Part shown: positions 48,151 to 57,877 of the stretch, piece after piece
How positions within the stretch are numbered: position 1 is the stretch's first letter
Layout of the letters: each line of letters opens with the position of its first letter
Source of the DNA: Diogma glabrata
Lineage: Eukaryota > Arthropoda > Insecta > Diptera > Cylindrotomidae
Length of the DNA: 64,000 nt
Reading direction: 5' to 3'
Assembly: GCA_963693315.1 (NCBI GenBank)
Contig: OY856186.1
Location: 233,557,046 to 233,621,045 of the forward strand
Made by a program: the position numbers and the translations under genes
The notes under the pieces: generated by a model
What the model was told of the DNA's origin: nothing
The model's database searches: none
Seen by the model: only the letters and a program-made list of their open reading frames with translations

Positions 48151-48375
48151 ATATGTTTAGTATCAATCAAAAATTTCCAAAAATTACTTAACTAAAAAAA
48201 AGAAAAAGTAATAGTTAATACACAGTATACTCGATTTTATTTATCTTAAAAATATTATATACACAAACAAAATTAATAAGTAACGGTAATAAGTAAGTAA
48301 GTTTTAATTTAACATAATAAACAAAATATTATTTTTTTTACATGAATTTCCATTTATGATTTAAAATTTTTTTTT

Positions 48376-48751
48376 TTAAAATTGGTACGTTTTAATAAGT
48401 TTTTGATGCTGATATTTACGGAATCTGTTAGTCGGCTTCATATAATTATGTACGTTTCGTAAAAGTTCTACTATATTGATAAGGTCCGCAAACACTTCCT
48501 TAGTGTTTCGTAAAAGTTCTACTATATTGATAAGGTCCGCAAACACTTCCTTAGTGGCATCTGAAATTTAAATAATATTGAAACATCAATAGTGAATATT
48601 TGAAATAAGCAATAAATACAATTTTACCTTTAGCGAGCGAATTTTGGCCAGACCATGAGTATTGCACTAATACATTGTATGTGCATAGGTATTCTAGGCA
48701 TTTTTTTACCGTTTGGTGGTTTTTTCACACGCGATATGTATATGGAGGGTC
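48376..48751 (-). pseudogene. Two-exon coding remnant, homologue of 823-1166
   Basis: The upstream exon (48628-48751, preceded by a TTATTTCAG acceptor) encodes TVKKCLEYLC and YSWSGQNSLAK. A 67-nt intron (48561-48627, GT...AG) follows, then an exon encoding DATKEVFADLINIVELLRN and a C-terminus ending KLIKTYQF at a TAA (48376-48378). The intron position and phase match the other copy and SWSGQ is shared. A 51-bp block (about 48454-48556) is duplicated in frame, repeating 17 residues. A frame disturbance lies near the start of the upstream exon. The domain resembles the DUF4806 C-terminus (inference). A 5' portion is missing. Confidence 0.5.
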
Positions 48752-48897
48752 TGAAATAAAATAATAACAATAATAATAATTTTAGTTTTGTATAATAATA
48801 AGTTAGATTACCATTTGGTCCATCTAGGGTTGCGGGTTTAATTTTGAATTAAATACGGCAAGGTTTTGTTGTCATGGGGAAATTTGGAATAATAAAT

Positions 48898-49027
48898 ACT
48901 ATATAGATACCTTTTAAGACCTAGGTCCCACAACAACATGCGTGTTGGTGAACGTTTTTTTTTAAATGTTTGTAGATTGAAATCATTCGAGACTATTGAT
49001 TCGGGCAAATCATTCCATTTGTACGAT
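48898..49027 (-). pseudogene. LINE-B family fragment
   Basis: About 130 bp match 37669-37800 (shared words ATAGATACCTTTTAAGAC and GAGACTATTGATTCGGGCAA) with a few differences and a small deletion. It covers the end of the RT ORF and part of the 3' UTR. Confidence 0.75.
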
Positions 49028-49070
49028 GGCCGGATTGCTTCTGTCTGAAAAATTTAAATATTACATTCTC

Positions 49071-50168
49071 GAGCTTAAAGTGAAATGCTTACCCCTTTTT
49101 TGGTAATTTTCGACGTTTTAGGTTATAACGATTCTAAGAAGCAAAAAAAATGTATGTGTCTGCCGATGTCACAACCGACGAAATCTAGAACAACGCTGGA
49201 GGGATTTCAAAATTTTTTGTTTCTAAAAATAGGTATAATAGGTATAAATAGGTAATGCCAAAAGGTGAAGGACGATGAGTTCGATAACTGTACCGCAAGT
49301 GTGTCACAAAATCGTCAAGTTTATCAAAACAAGAAAGTTTGCATATTTTTTGCTTAAAAAACGTTCATTTTAAGTATAAATTACTACTCATTTATAGAAC
49401 TCCATTTAATTTGGAGGAATCTTGATAGTTGGCATTTTTATGTGACACCAAAATCTTGATTATTGCATTATAAGTTTGTCAAAAATATATTGTCAAGTGT
49501 GTCAAAAGAATAATTTTCATTTATTTCTTTACCCCAACTGTTTTGAAAAAAAAAAAAAAAAAAAAAAAATGAAATTGGTTATTTGTATGACATCAAATGT
49601 AATTGGACATGGACATTTTTGATTTTGTTATAATTTTTGAAATATTTTTACAATTTTGGAAAAAGTTTTTTGTATTTCGAATTTTCTTAAATATTTTTAG
49701 AATTTTGAACAAAGTTTTAATATTTGGTTTTCTAATAATTTTTGAAATATTTTTAGAATTTTGAAAAAGTTTAAATTTTTGATTTTATTTTAATTTTTGG
49801 AATTTTGTATTTTTGGAAAAAATTGTATTTTTGATGTTGTTATAATATTTGTAATATTTGAAATAGTTTCAATTTTTGATTTTATTATAATTTTTGCAAT
49901 ATGTTTAGAATTTTGAAAAAAATTTCCAGTGTTGAATTTACAATAATTTTTGGAATATTTTCAGAATTTTGAGAAAAAGTATAAATTTATGATTTTATTA
50001 AAATTTTTAGAATTTTTGATTTTGTTTTTTGTTTGATATTCAACGCTGCCCAATACTAAAAACAATGTACTCATAAAAGTTTTTTGTCGAAAACTATATC
50101 AAAATCCTTAACCCAAACCGAAGTCTTGAAACCTCACAGCTGTGAGATTTTAGCTGCTTCATATATCA
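49071..50168 (+). mobile_element. Element F left half-unit
   Basis: The terminal module starts at GAGCTTAAAGTGAAATGCTT and lacks the outermost 30 bases. A 135-bp type unit (49470-49610) has an A27 run at about 49544-49570. The ATTTTTAGAATTTTG array runs from 49610 to 50030, and the inverted centre module ends near 50168. It is the mirror image of the half-unit at 39014. Confidence 0.7.
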
Positions 50169-50261
50169 TTATTAAAGTTGTTTTGGAACTATTTGCGTAA
50201 ATATTCTCAGAAAAGGATAAATATTACGTATACGTGCAGCAATTGTATACTTCAAAAATTG

Positions 50262-50600
50262 ATGGAATGAAATCTCAAGGTTCTGAAATATCAAGACTTC
50301 GGTCTGTGGTAAAGGTTTTTATATAGTTTTCGGCAGATAGTTTTGTTGAGGACTCTATTTTTAAATTTGTGTAGAGATAAACATTAAACTCTTTCTAAAA
50401 GTTCAAGTACTTCGGTTTAGAAATGTTTTTCAAAACTAACACGCACCTAACACCAAAGCATGTCGGAAAATTATTACATATCATAAACGATACAACATCG
50501 TATCATAAACGATACAACATCGATACATACAATAAACGAGATAATGCGAAATGAAGATACTCAGGAATCTTATCTAAAACCTCTTCATTTAGCTTTCAAC
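50262..50600 (+). mobile_element. Element F centre module, truncated
   Basis: GAAATCTCAAGGTTCTGAAA and ACTTCGGTCTGTGGTAAAGG match the centre module; the arm beyond about 50600 is missing. With 49071-50168 it forms a head-to-head pair around a spacer of about 93 bp, the same plan as the middle of the full copy. Confidence 0.6.
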
Positions 50601-51988
50601 ATTGAAACGTTATTGAAACTTTCTTTATAGCCACCATGAACATGCATGGGTGAGATTCAACCAAACGTAAAACTAAGTATAAATTTGATAAAAATGGTTT
50701 AAGATCAAAGTCTGCTGTCGACGTCGTTAGTACTTACATGTAGTACTTGCTTATATACTGATTTCGCTTAGCATTAAAATTTCTCGCAACTCTCGCTGCA
50801 CCCTTCTTTAAAATCAATAAAAATTTTGTTTCTAGTTATTTTGTCTTTTAGAATTTAAGATGACATGGTTCTTAGAGAAAACGATTTTTAATCATAAATC
50901 CATAGAACTCAACGACCAGTTAAATTAATATCGACATTTTCATATCAACTTCAACCAACCCAATTCTCTTTCAAATATCCATAAATCAGTTGACTATAAA
51001 TATTTTATGATCTATTAAATTTTCTTTTTTTGCGTAACATATTTTTATTCGAACCCAAAAAAATCGAAATTAAATTCTTTTTAAATCTTCTTCAGAAAAA
51101 CAATTATAAATCACAATGTGTTATTATAATATGTAGTTAAAAAAATTACAACTTTCAATTTTCTGTCAATTAATAAAATGAAATTGAAGTTTTTGTTCAA
51201 TCCCAAAAACTATCTTCTTTACAAGAATTTTCCATAAACATATATTTCCCCTAATTTTAAAAATCATGTACATTAAAAGGTAACAAAAACAAACAATTTA
51301 CAAACTTTTAGAAATGTTGAGAACAAAACAAAAATAAAATTAAAAACATTTGGTAAATTTCGAACACGTATTTTTAAAGAAAAAAATAAATAGTTATACA
51401 TACATATTTACATTTTTTGGTTTTTAATAAGTTGTACTTTGAAAATTAATATTAACATAATTTTTCTATTTATCTTTAAAATTAAAAATAACATATTTCC
51501 CAAATGTTTTTAATTTTTTTTACTAAACGAAATATGTATACTTCTTGAAATAAAACGATACAGAGAATAAGTTAAATTTAGATAAATTAATAAAAAAAAA
51601 AAGATATTAATTAAAATAAAAACAAAAGCTGGAAAATATATTAAGGAAATAATGAAAAGTCGATTTGTGATTGATAAAAGGAAAATCTTTTTGTTTTTAT
51701 TGAGGTAAAAATAAATTTAATGAGATTTTTTCCTAAAAAAATCATTTTTTCCTGGATTAATTTCTAGGCAAACAAGTGATTAGGGTGGTTGCCTTGCCAG
51801 ACGACCGTTATTGTTTCGATAACCTTTTTAGTTGTTTGATATAATTTTTTATAATTTATGTCGTTATACGTTAGGTGTTTGTCTAAAATAATTATTGGAA
51901 TAATTTCACTGAAATTGTTTGAGATACATAAATTTATAGCAACATAACGAAAATTTATGAATTGTTTTTATGATTACTAGGGTAGTGG
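50601..51988. other. AT-rich non-coding stretch
   Basis: I see no gene, RNA or recognisable repeat here. Confidence 0.4.
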
Positions 51989-52585
51989 AGTATATACCAG
52001 AGATGGTCAAACTTCGTTACCCGTGGGGCCGGATTTCAATAAATTCTCGTTACGAGAGCCAACAAAAAAATAAAATATCAAAGTTGTTATGGAATTATTA
52101 TTTCATTGCAAGTTGCATACATCGTCTTCAAGCAAATACTTTAATTATGAATACATACATATATGTATTTAAATTTTGAACATGTTACATGGCACTGACA
52201 GCTATTGATTGCTGGTAGATGGCATGTGTGTTTGTAACTTGTTTGAAATCGGGTTCATAGTTCGCGCTAACGACGCTTGTAAGTTGTGAACGGTGTTATT
52301 TGTAAGTTGTGAACGTTGCTTTGATGTTATAAATTTCATTGTTGGAAAAAGTGATTAAAAAAAGGGTGAATGATGTGCTGAATATGAACAGTAATCTTTT
52401 TTCAAATTGGGATACTTTGATTGAGACAGTCGTTTCCAAAACTACAGATTAATGTTGATTTGTGGTGCATTTTAAGAATGTGCGCGTGAGTTTCTAATTA
52501 TTCCATTTCTTTTGTGGAACTTTTATTCAAAATATAATAAGGAATCGATAATCCATCGTTAATAAAAAAAATAGGACGACTTAAT

Positions 52586-53616
52586 TGTAAGAGATGAAAG
52601 GTCGATAACTGTATCGGCAGTGTGTAAAAAAATCATTAAGCGTGTTAAAAAAAAATTCAAAACAATTCATGTGTCAAAAAAATAACGCCAAGTGTGTCAA
52701 AAGAATGATTTTCATTTATTTTTTTGCCCAATTTTTTGAGAAACATAAAATGGGAAACATTTTCGATTAGAAATATTTGTTAAATAAAATTAATTATTTG
52801 TATGACAAAAAAACGGTTTTTTAATTGAATCAACTTAACATATCATCTTGCTAGATTTAATCTTGATTGATTGAATCATCTTGGAAAAAGTTTGAATTTT
52901 GTTATAATTTTTGCAATATTTTTTGAATTTTGAAAAAAGTTTCAATCCTTGATTTTGTAATAATTATTACAATATTAATTTTCAAAAAAACGTTTAAATT
53001 ATTAGAATGTTTTTGGAATTTTTGATTTTATAATATTCTCTTGAATATTTTAGGAATTTTGAAAAAATTAACAATTTTTGATTTTATTATAGTTTTTGGA
53101 ATCTTGGGAAAAGTCTGAATTTTTGATTTTGTTTATTGTTATAATTTGTTGAAATCAATTCAATCAGACCCCTTTTATTTAAAAAAAAAAATTAAATTAT
53201 TTATTTGTATGACATGAAATGTAATTGAACCTAAAATTGTTAGATAATGGATTATTTGTATTTGAAAAGTTGAAATTGCTGAACGCTAAATGGAAAGGTT
53301 TTTGAGTAGTTTGTTGAGTGTATCATCTTTTCACTATAAACTATGTTCATCTATGATCTGTTATAATTTTCCGGTAACGTATTGATGTTTCGTAACGGTA
53401 ACGGTTTCGTATACGGTAACGGTTCTGTAATAAACTTTTAAACGATGTATATTAAAAATTTTTTTTTGAATAAACATCGCTGCCCTCAACTAAAACAAGT
53501 ACTCATAAAAGCCTTTTGCCGAAAACTATATAAAAATCCTTAACCCAGACCAAAGTTTTGATATTTCAGAGCTTTGAGATATCAGCCCCTTCATATTTTA
53601 CCGTTATATTCACTCA
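52586..53616 (+). mobile_element. Element F left half-unit inside the hAT element
   Basis: Begins inside the terminal module (GGTCGATAACTGTATCGG), then one 135-bp type unit, the ATTTTTGATTTTG array (52860-53140) and the inverted centre module to CAGCCCCTTCATATTTTA at about 53616. It interrupts the hAT transposase remnant at its right edge. Confidence 0.65.
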
Positions 53617-53629
53617 GTTTTCCATCATC

Positions 53630-53895
53630 AATCTTAGAGTTTATTTTCAAGACGAGGAAAGTGGTTTAACATTTTTGTAGTTAAATCGCGTTAAAAAGCT
53701 AAATTTTTTTAATAAAACTCAGAATCGTTTGAATAAGATCAGTAACTACTTTATCTTTTCCTTGTAATGCTATGGTTGGGAACTGCAGATTCTCCATTAT
53801 ATCAGTTAAGAATACACAGTCATTAATCCATTGATCATCCTTTAATTCCGGGTAGTGTTTTTCTTTGAAGAAATTTGCTGATAGGTGGGAAAATA
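53630..53895 (-). pseudogene. hAT transposase remnant (C-terminal region)
   Basis: The minus strand reads FFKEKHYPELKDDQW, then NDCVFLTDIMENLQFPT and ALQGKDKVVTDLIQTILSFI. This matches the W..DLAFLTDIT.HLN.LN..LQGK pattern of hAT transposases of the ZBED/GTF2IRD2-like group. A stop follows and a frameshifted piece (NHFPRLENKLKIDDG) continues to the junction with the element F unit. The catalytic N-terminal half is absent. Confidence 0.6.
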
Positions 53896-54584
53896 GTTAA
53901 TTTTTTGTTTGTTTTAATTAACGACAGCTATCCCATTTTTCGATATTTTGGATTAAGAGCTGGTAGTTTACTGGTAATTTAATTACAACTTTATTACAAT
54001 TTTAATAAATTTTTAAATGTTATTAAATTTTTTCATTTCTTTTTGAGAGCCGCACTCGTTCTTTCAAAGAACTTCATGCGGCTCGAGAGCCGCAATTTGG
54101 CCATGTGTAGTATATACTATTTTTTTGACAAACCTAAACAGGAAAAATTCTTGAAATAAAAATGTGTTTTATTTTGATTTAATTATGTATAAGGTGATAG
54201 TCACAAATTGGTTTCTTATCCTTTAAATTTTATAGAGAATAAAATACTTTGTAAAAATTATGGCTCATATATTGTTATTTTGAGAGTATATCCAACATAA
54301 AACACAAACCTATTAATAACAAAAGAAAAATTTGGCGTTATATTTTGAACTGCCAGTTTATTTTTGTTGATATTAAAGTTTTAAATAAATGTGAATGTGA
54401 TTTGTGAGACTTGGAATGGCACTATTGTTAATATTTTACCTCCGAATTGTCCTGTATTTGAATAACATTGAATCCTTCGATCACCCTTTGAACGATGTTG
54501 TGAATTGAAGTTTACAACATCAGCAAATCAGTATGACTATAATATACTGTAGCTATAACATTCCTTTGTACCCCTTCAAAACTC

Positions 54585-54812
54585 GGGCCATATTCCCGAA
54601 CACGTAAATGTGAATTTTGACAATATTGTGAAGTTTGTATTGCATAACATCAACGGTAACGGTAACGATTTTACGAAAAACGAATTTCACAATATTGTCA
54701 AAATCGAATTTAGACTAAACTCGTTTTTCGAAAAATCGTTACCGTTTAATGTTATGCAATACAAACCACAATATTGTCAAAATTCACATTTATGTGTTCG
54801 GGAATAGGGCCC
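54585..54812. mobile_element. Foldback MITE, 228 bp
   Basis: Ends GGGCCATATTCCCGAACAC and GTGTTCGGGAATAGGGCCC. The arms pair over about 100 bp each, including GTGAATTTTGACAATATTGT and GTATTGCATAACAT, around an interior with GTAACGGTAACG. GGGCC ends recall PIF/Harbinger MITEs, but a 3-bp duplication is not evident (CTC and CTG beside the ends). No gene lies in 54117-54584 or 54813-54947. Confidence 0.75.
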
Positions 54813-54947
54813 CTGCAACAATTGATACTTGACATTTGACAGTTAATGCCAATAAATCTAAAAATAATAATATTTTAAAGTTCAGTATTTTGTCTTAACA
54901 ATTTATGTTTTTTCTTACTACTTCTTACTCTACGTGAAGCGTATTTA

Positions 54948-56116
54948 TTTTTTTTTACTTTTTTTTTTTAAATCTGTATTAATTTATTTCTATTATATTA
55001 AGAATTGAGCTACGCTCATCTATAGTAATTTACATATCATATTTATAACTTATTTTTTGGTTTGTTAGTCCCATTTGCATTATTTTATTAAGTATGCTTT
55101 TGATTATAAGATCAAATCTAGTGGCTGCGTTCTTTTAAGCCTTCTGTCAGCATCGCGCCTATCAATTAGTTCGCGTATATTTAAACATTTTCATGTTCGC
55201 GAAGACGCATGGTGTGTTTAATTGCATATGTTTTTTTATTTCATCATGCAAGAAATCTCCCTTTAGGTCCCTATGCAGGCCTTCGTTTCCGATGTACCAT
55301 GGGGCATTAACAATGCAACGCAGGACTTAGTTTTAGAACGACTGGATAATTTTCGCGTTCGTTTTTTTAGTACAACCCACTAGTTGGATACCATACTTCC
55401 ATATTGGTTTCAGTATTAGACGATACAGAGCAGTTTGTTTGGAATAGATAGCACTGAGTTTCTTCCAAGTAACCAGTACATCTTTCTAAATTTCCTTTAA
55501 CATGTTCCTTCCATCTCAGTTTCGCATCCAGTGTCATACTTAGATATTTTGCTGTGTTGAGTTGACTTGGCTCAGAGGCATTTGGCTTACATTTTGGTTA
55601 GTGAAGTTAACATGAGAGGATTTTGTTTCATTCAGCTTAATTCGCCATCTTTTTGTTCAATTAAGGATTATATTAGTAGCGTATTGCAGTATGATAGTTG
55701 CTTTTCTACGGTTTTTCTGGTGGTCGACATTGAGGTATCATCTGCAATGTTAACAATAGTTGTTTTGCTTAGGCTAAGCAAATCGCTTGTGTATACCAGG
55801 TATAGTACCGGTCCTAGGACGCTACCCTGTAGAACTCTTGCTTCAATCTTTTTCAATGTGGAATAACTATCATCATATTTGACTCTAAAGTAATCCAAAC
55901 AAGAACTCAAAATTTCATAAAACTGTTTGGACAGATCCCAATGCAATTTATACTTTAAGCCACGATGCCAAACTTTCTCAAAAGCTTAAGCGACATCAAG
56001 AAAAACTATGACGCATGCCCTTTAACTTCAATCGTTTTTTTAATAATATCCGTGATCCTTTGTACTTGTTCGATGGTAGAGTGGTTTTGTCTGAAACCAA
56101 ACTGATGCGAATTATA
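54948..56116 (-). pseudogene. Jockey-like LINE pseudogene, 5' part removed by LTR insertion
   Basis: Minus-strand blocks in order: HQFGFRQNHSTIEQVQRITD (about 56105-56045), KYDDSYSTLKKIEA and LQGSVLGPVLYLVYTSDLLS (about 55880-55790), and ADDTSMSTTRKTVEKQL with the catalytic pair (about 55742). WRIKLNETKSSHVNFT (about 55650-55600) and AIYSKQTALYRLILKPIWKY (about 55450-55395) follow. The KTKS-containing block and LKPIWxYGIQLWG-type motif are characteristic of Jockey RT proteins. Many frameshifts and stops. A T-rich run at 54948-54971 is the likely poly(A) tail. The Gypsy element is inserted in its RT domain at 56117. Confidence 0.75.
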
Positions 56117-56117
56117 G

Positions 56118-57202
56118 TGTACCTAGATAAATGTCCACTATTCCCAATATAAACCAATATTGGTCAAACACCAAAAATCAAACATCAAATATCAAACATC
56201 TGCGAGATGTAAATAAAAACAATTTCTCACATAAAAAACATAAACACACCGCAACTAATGTAAACAAATTATATTTCCTAAAACAAACCACAAAGTAAAC
56301 AAACTTTATTTTCTCACATAAAAAATATAAATAATTAAAAACAGTAAAATTTGGTCAACAAATTTTAACCTATATTTTATGACCATGAATATGTAATAAC
56401 ATGTGTTTGCAATTCTAAGGTTACAGAAGAAAGTAAGGAAATATAAATTAAATGTTTAAGAAATTATGAAATTGTAAATTGAATATTTTTATGTTCATAA
56501 AAATATCAATTAAAAAATGCACATGCGTGCAATGTATATTATTAATTGGTCACACGTAGATTGTTGTTGTAAACAATAATAATATTTTGTATATAAGACT
56601 GATTTTTTGATATGAATAAACAGATTCAAATTTGATACTAAGTGAAATACAACCACTGGTGTTTTCATTACTATTTAAAGTGAATCTCAGTTTTCTTCGG
56701 ATTGATAGATCAATAAGTATATATTCATATATAATTATTGAGTTCAGTTCCATCGCACAGCAATAGAGTTAGATCGAGATTTGCGGCTTAGATCACAAAT
56801 CAAGAGAACTCTAAGTATCCAGAGCCAGATCAACTTTAATTGCAGATCACCTTTAGTATAGAGTCCAGATCAACTATAACCCAACTATAAGAGTAAGTTA
56901 GTAGCTAACTATATCTTCCTTGGAAGATATAGCTAAAGATCGTCATAGGTGAATTGTAGCCTTTTGCTGCTTTAATGCACAGAAGACTACATGAAACCCT
57001 AGGGAATTCACGGTAATAACGGCTACGGTTATTATCCGTCACTTATATAAACTATAAAAACCATCAGTTTGAATCTCCATAATATCAATTCGGGATATTA
57101 TGATCGCGTGTTAACTAACTTCATTTCTACTCTCTGCCAGCCAATCGGCTGCTATCGGCTATGTTGTTTTTAATTAACAAGTTATTGAACTAACTTGCTT
57201 CA
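56118..57202 (+). repeat. 5' LTR, 1085 bp
   Basis: Begins TGTACCTAG and ends TTCA immediately before the primer site. TATATAAG at about 56590 is a TATA-box candidate and TCAGT at 56744 matches the arthropod initiator, though the 150-base gap is too long for that TATA box to serve it. The start could lie a few bases earlier, since both LTR copies are preceded by TATAG. Confidence 0.8.
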
Positions 57203-57210
57203 TGGCGACC
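57203..57210 (+). promoter_or_regulatory. Primer binding site (tRNA-Arg type)
   Basis: TGGCGACC directly follows the LTR. The same first eight bases are used by 412 and mdg1, which prime with tRNA-Arg. Beyond these eight bases I cannot confirm complementarity. Confidence 0.6.
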
Positions 57211-57360
57211 TATTGCCACTTATCGGGAACCTTCTGATAAATTCAAAAAAATTTTAAAGAAACTTCCGACCTATTGCCACTTATCGGGAACCTTCTGATA
57301 AATTCAGATAAAAAATTTTTAAAGAAACTTCCGACCTACTGCCACTGGCATCTTCTGAAT
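57207..57360 (+). repeat. Leader tandem repeat, about 67 bp x 2.3
   Basis: CGACCTATTGCCACTTATCG and AACCTTCTGATAAATTCA recur, starting in the last bases of the primer site. The third unit is partial and diverged. Confidence 0.8.
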
Positions 57361-57393
57361 TTAATTCAATCATCATTTCCCACTAGAAGGTAA

Positions 57394-57669
57394 GGTAAAA
57401 AGATATCAGTAAGGGAGTATCTAGCAAGATATCCAAAGATACTTGACCACTCACCAATCAAAAAAGCTCAACCTGAAATCAAGAGGAAGACGAGAGCAGG
57501 TCGAGATATTAAAATAAGGGAACAGATAAATGAGTATACCAGACTTCTGGGGCTTAATGATAAAAAACACACAAGTTTCTTCCTACAAAAGCTTCAATCT
57601 CTAAAAGAAGAAAGAAAGGCAAGAAAGAAAACCAAGCAAACCCGGAAGAATGGGCGGATCAACCAGTAA
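57394..57669 (+). other. Leader open frame without AUG, 91 codons
   Basis: Between TAA (57391) and TAA (57667) the frame is open and reads like protein: REYLARYPKILDHSPIKKAQ, then a basic stretch, then INEYTRLLGLNDKKHTSFFL and a Lys/Arg/Glu-rich end. It has no ATG. It overlaps the first 20 bases of the small ORF in another frame. GTAAGG at 57390-57395 resembles a splice donor. It may be translated from a non-AUG start, be part of a spliced product, or be a relic of an older gag N-terminus. Confidence 0.35.
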
Positions 57670-57877
57670 AGAAAAAGAGGAAATTTTTATAAACAATAAT
57701 GCAGCAAACCCCAAAACTGTGGTGGAGGATAAAGATTTAACAAATGACATATTTACTGACATCGAATTAATAATAATTGTAATAATTTTAGTAATTTTAA
57801 TAAAAATTGTTTATGAGAAATTCAAAGTTCTTTTTGTTAAAAAAGTCAGGGAACAAGTAGCGATTTCAAATGTCTGA
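57650..57877 (+). CDS. Small membrane protein upstream of gag, 75 aa
   Basis: The N-terminus MGGSTSKEKEE fits the N-myristoylation pattern (Gly2, Ser/Thr6, Lys7). Residues about 36-52 (LIIIVIILVILIKIVY) form one hydrophobic segment, followed by a basic tail (KFKVLFVKKVREQ). Its last eight bases overlap the gag start, ATG of gag lying within ATGTCTGA, so gag may be reached by reinitiation or leaky scanning. A lipid-anchored, single-pass protein could tether assembly to membranes; this is inference. No catalytic motif. Confidence 0.55.
   Translation: MGGSTSKEKEEIFINNNAANPKTVVEDKDLTNDIFTDIELIIIVIILVILIKIVYEKFKVLFVKKVREQVAISNV

Larger units (their letters stand above)
51997..54108 (-). mobile_element. 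hAT transposon remnant with perfect 8-bp duplication
   Basis: AGTATATA flanks both ends (51989-51996 and 54109-54116). The ends CCAGAGATGGTCAAACTT and the inverse of ATTTGGCCATGTGT are imperfect inverted repeats in the style of hAT termini (CAGxGATGGxCAAACT). A transposase remnant lies inside on the minus strand, and an element F unit (52586-53616) occupies the middle. Confidence 0.75.

Noticed and set aside
53716..54108. Host gene exon on the minus strand
   Set aside because: The LQGK and LTDI motifs and the enclosing 8-bp duplication place it in a hAT transposon.
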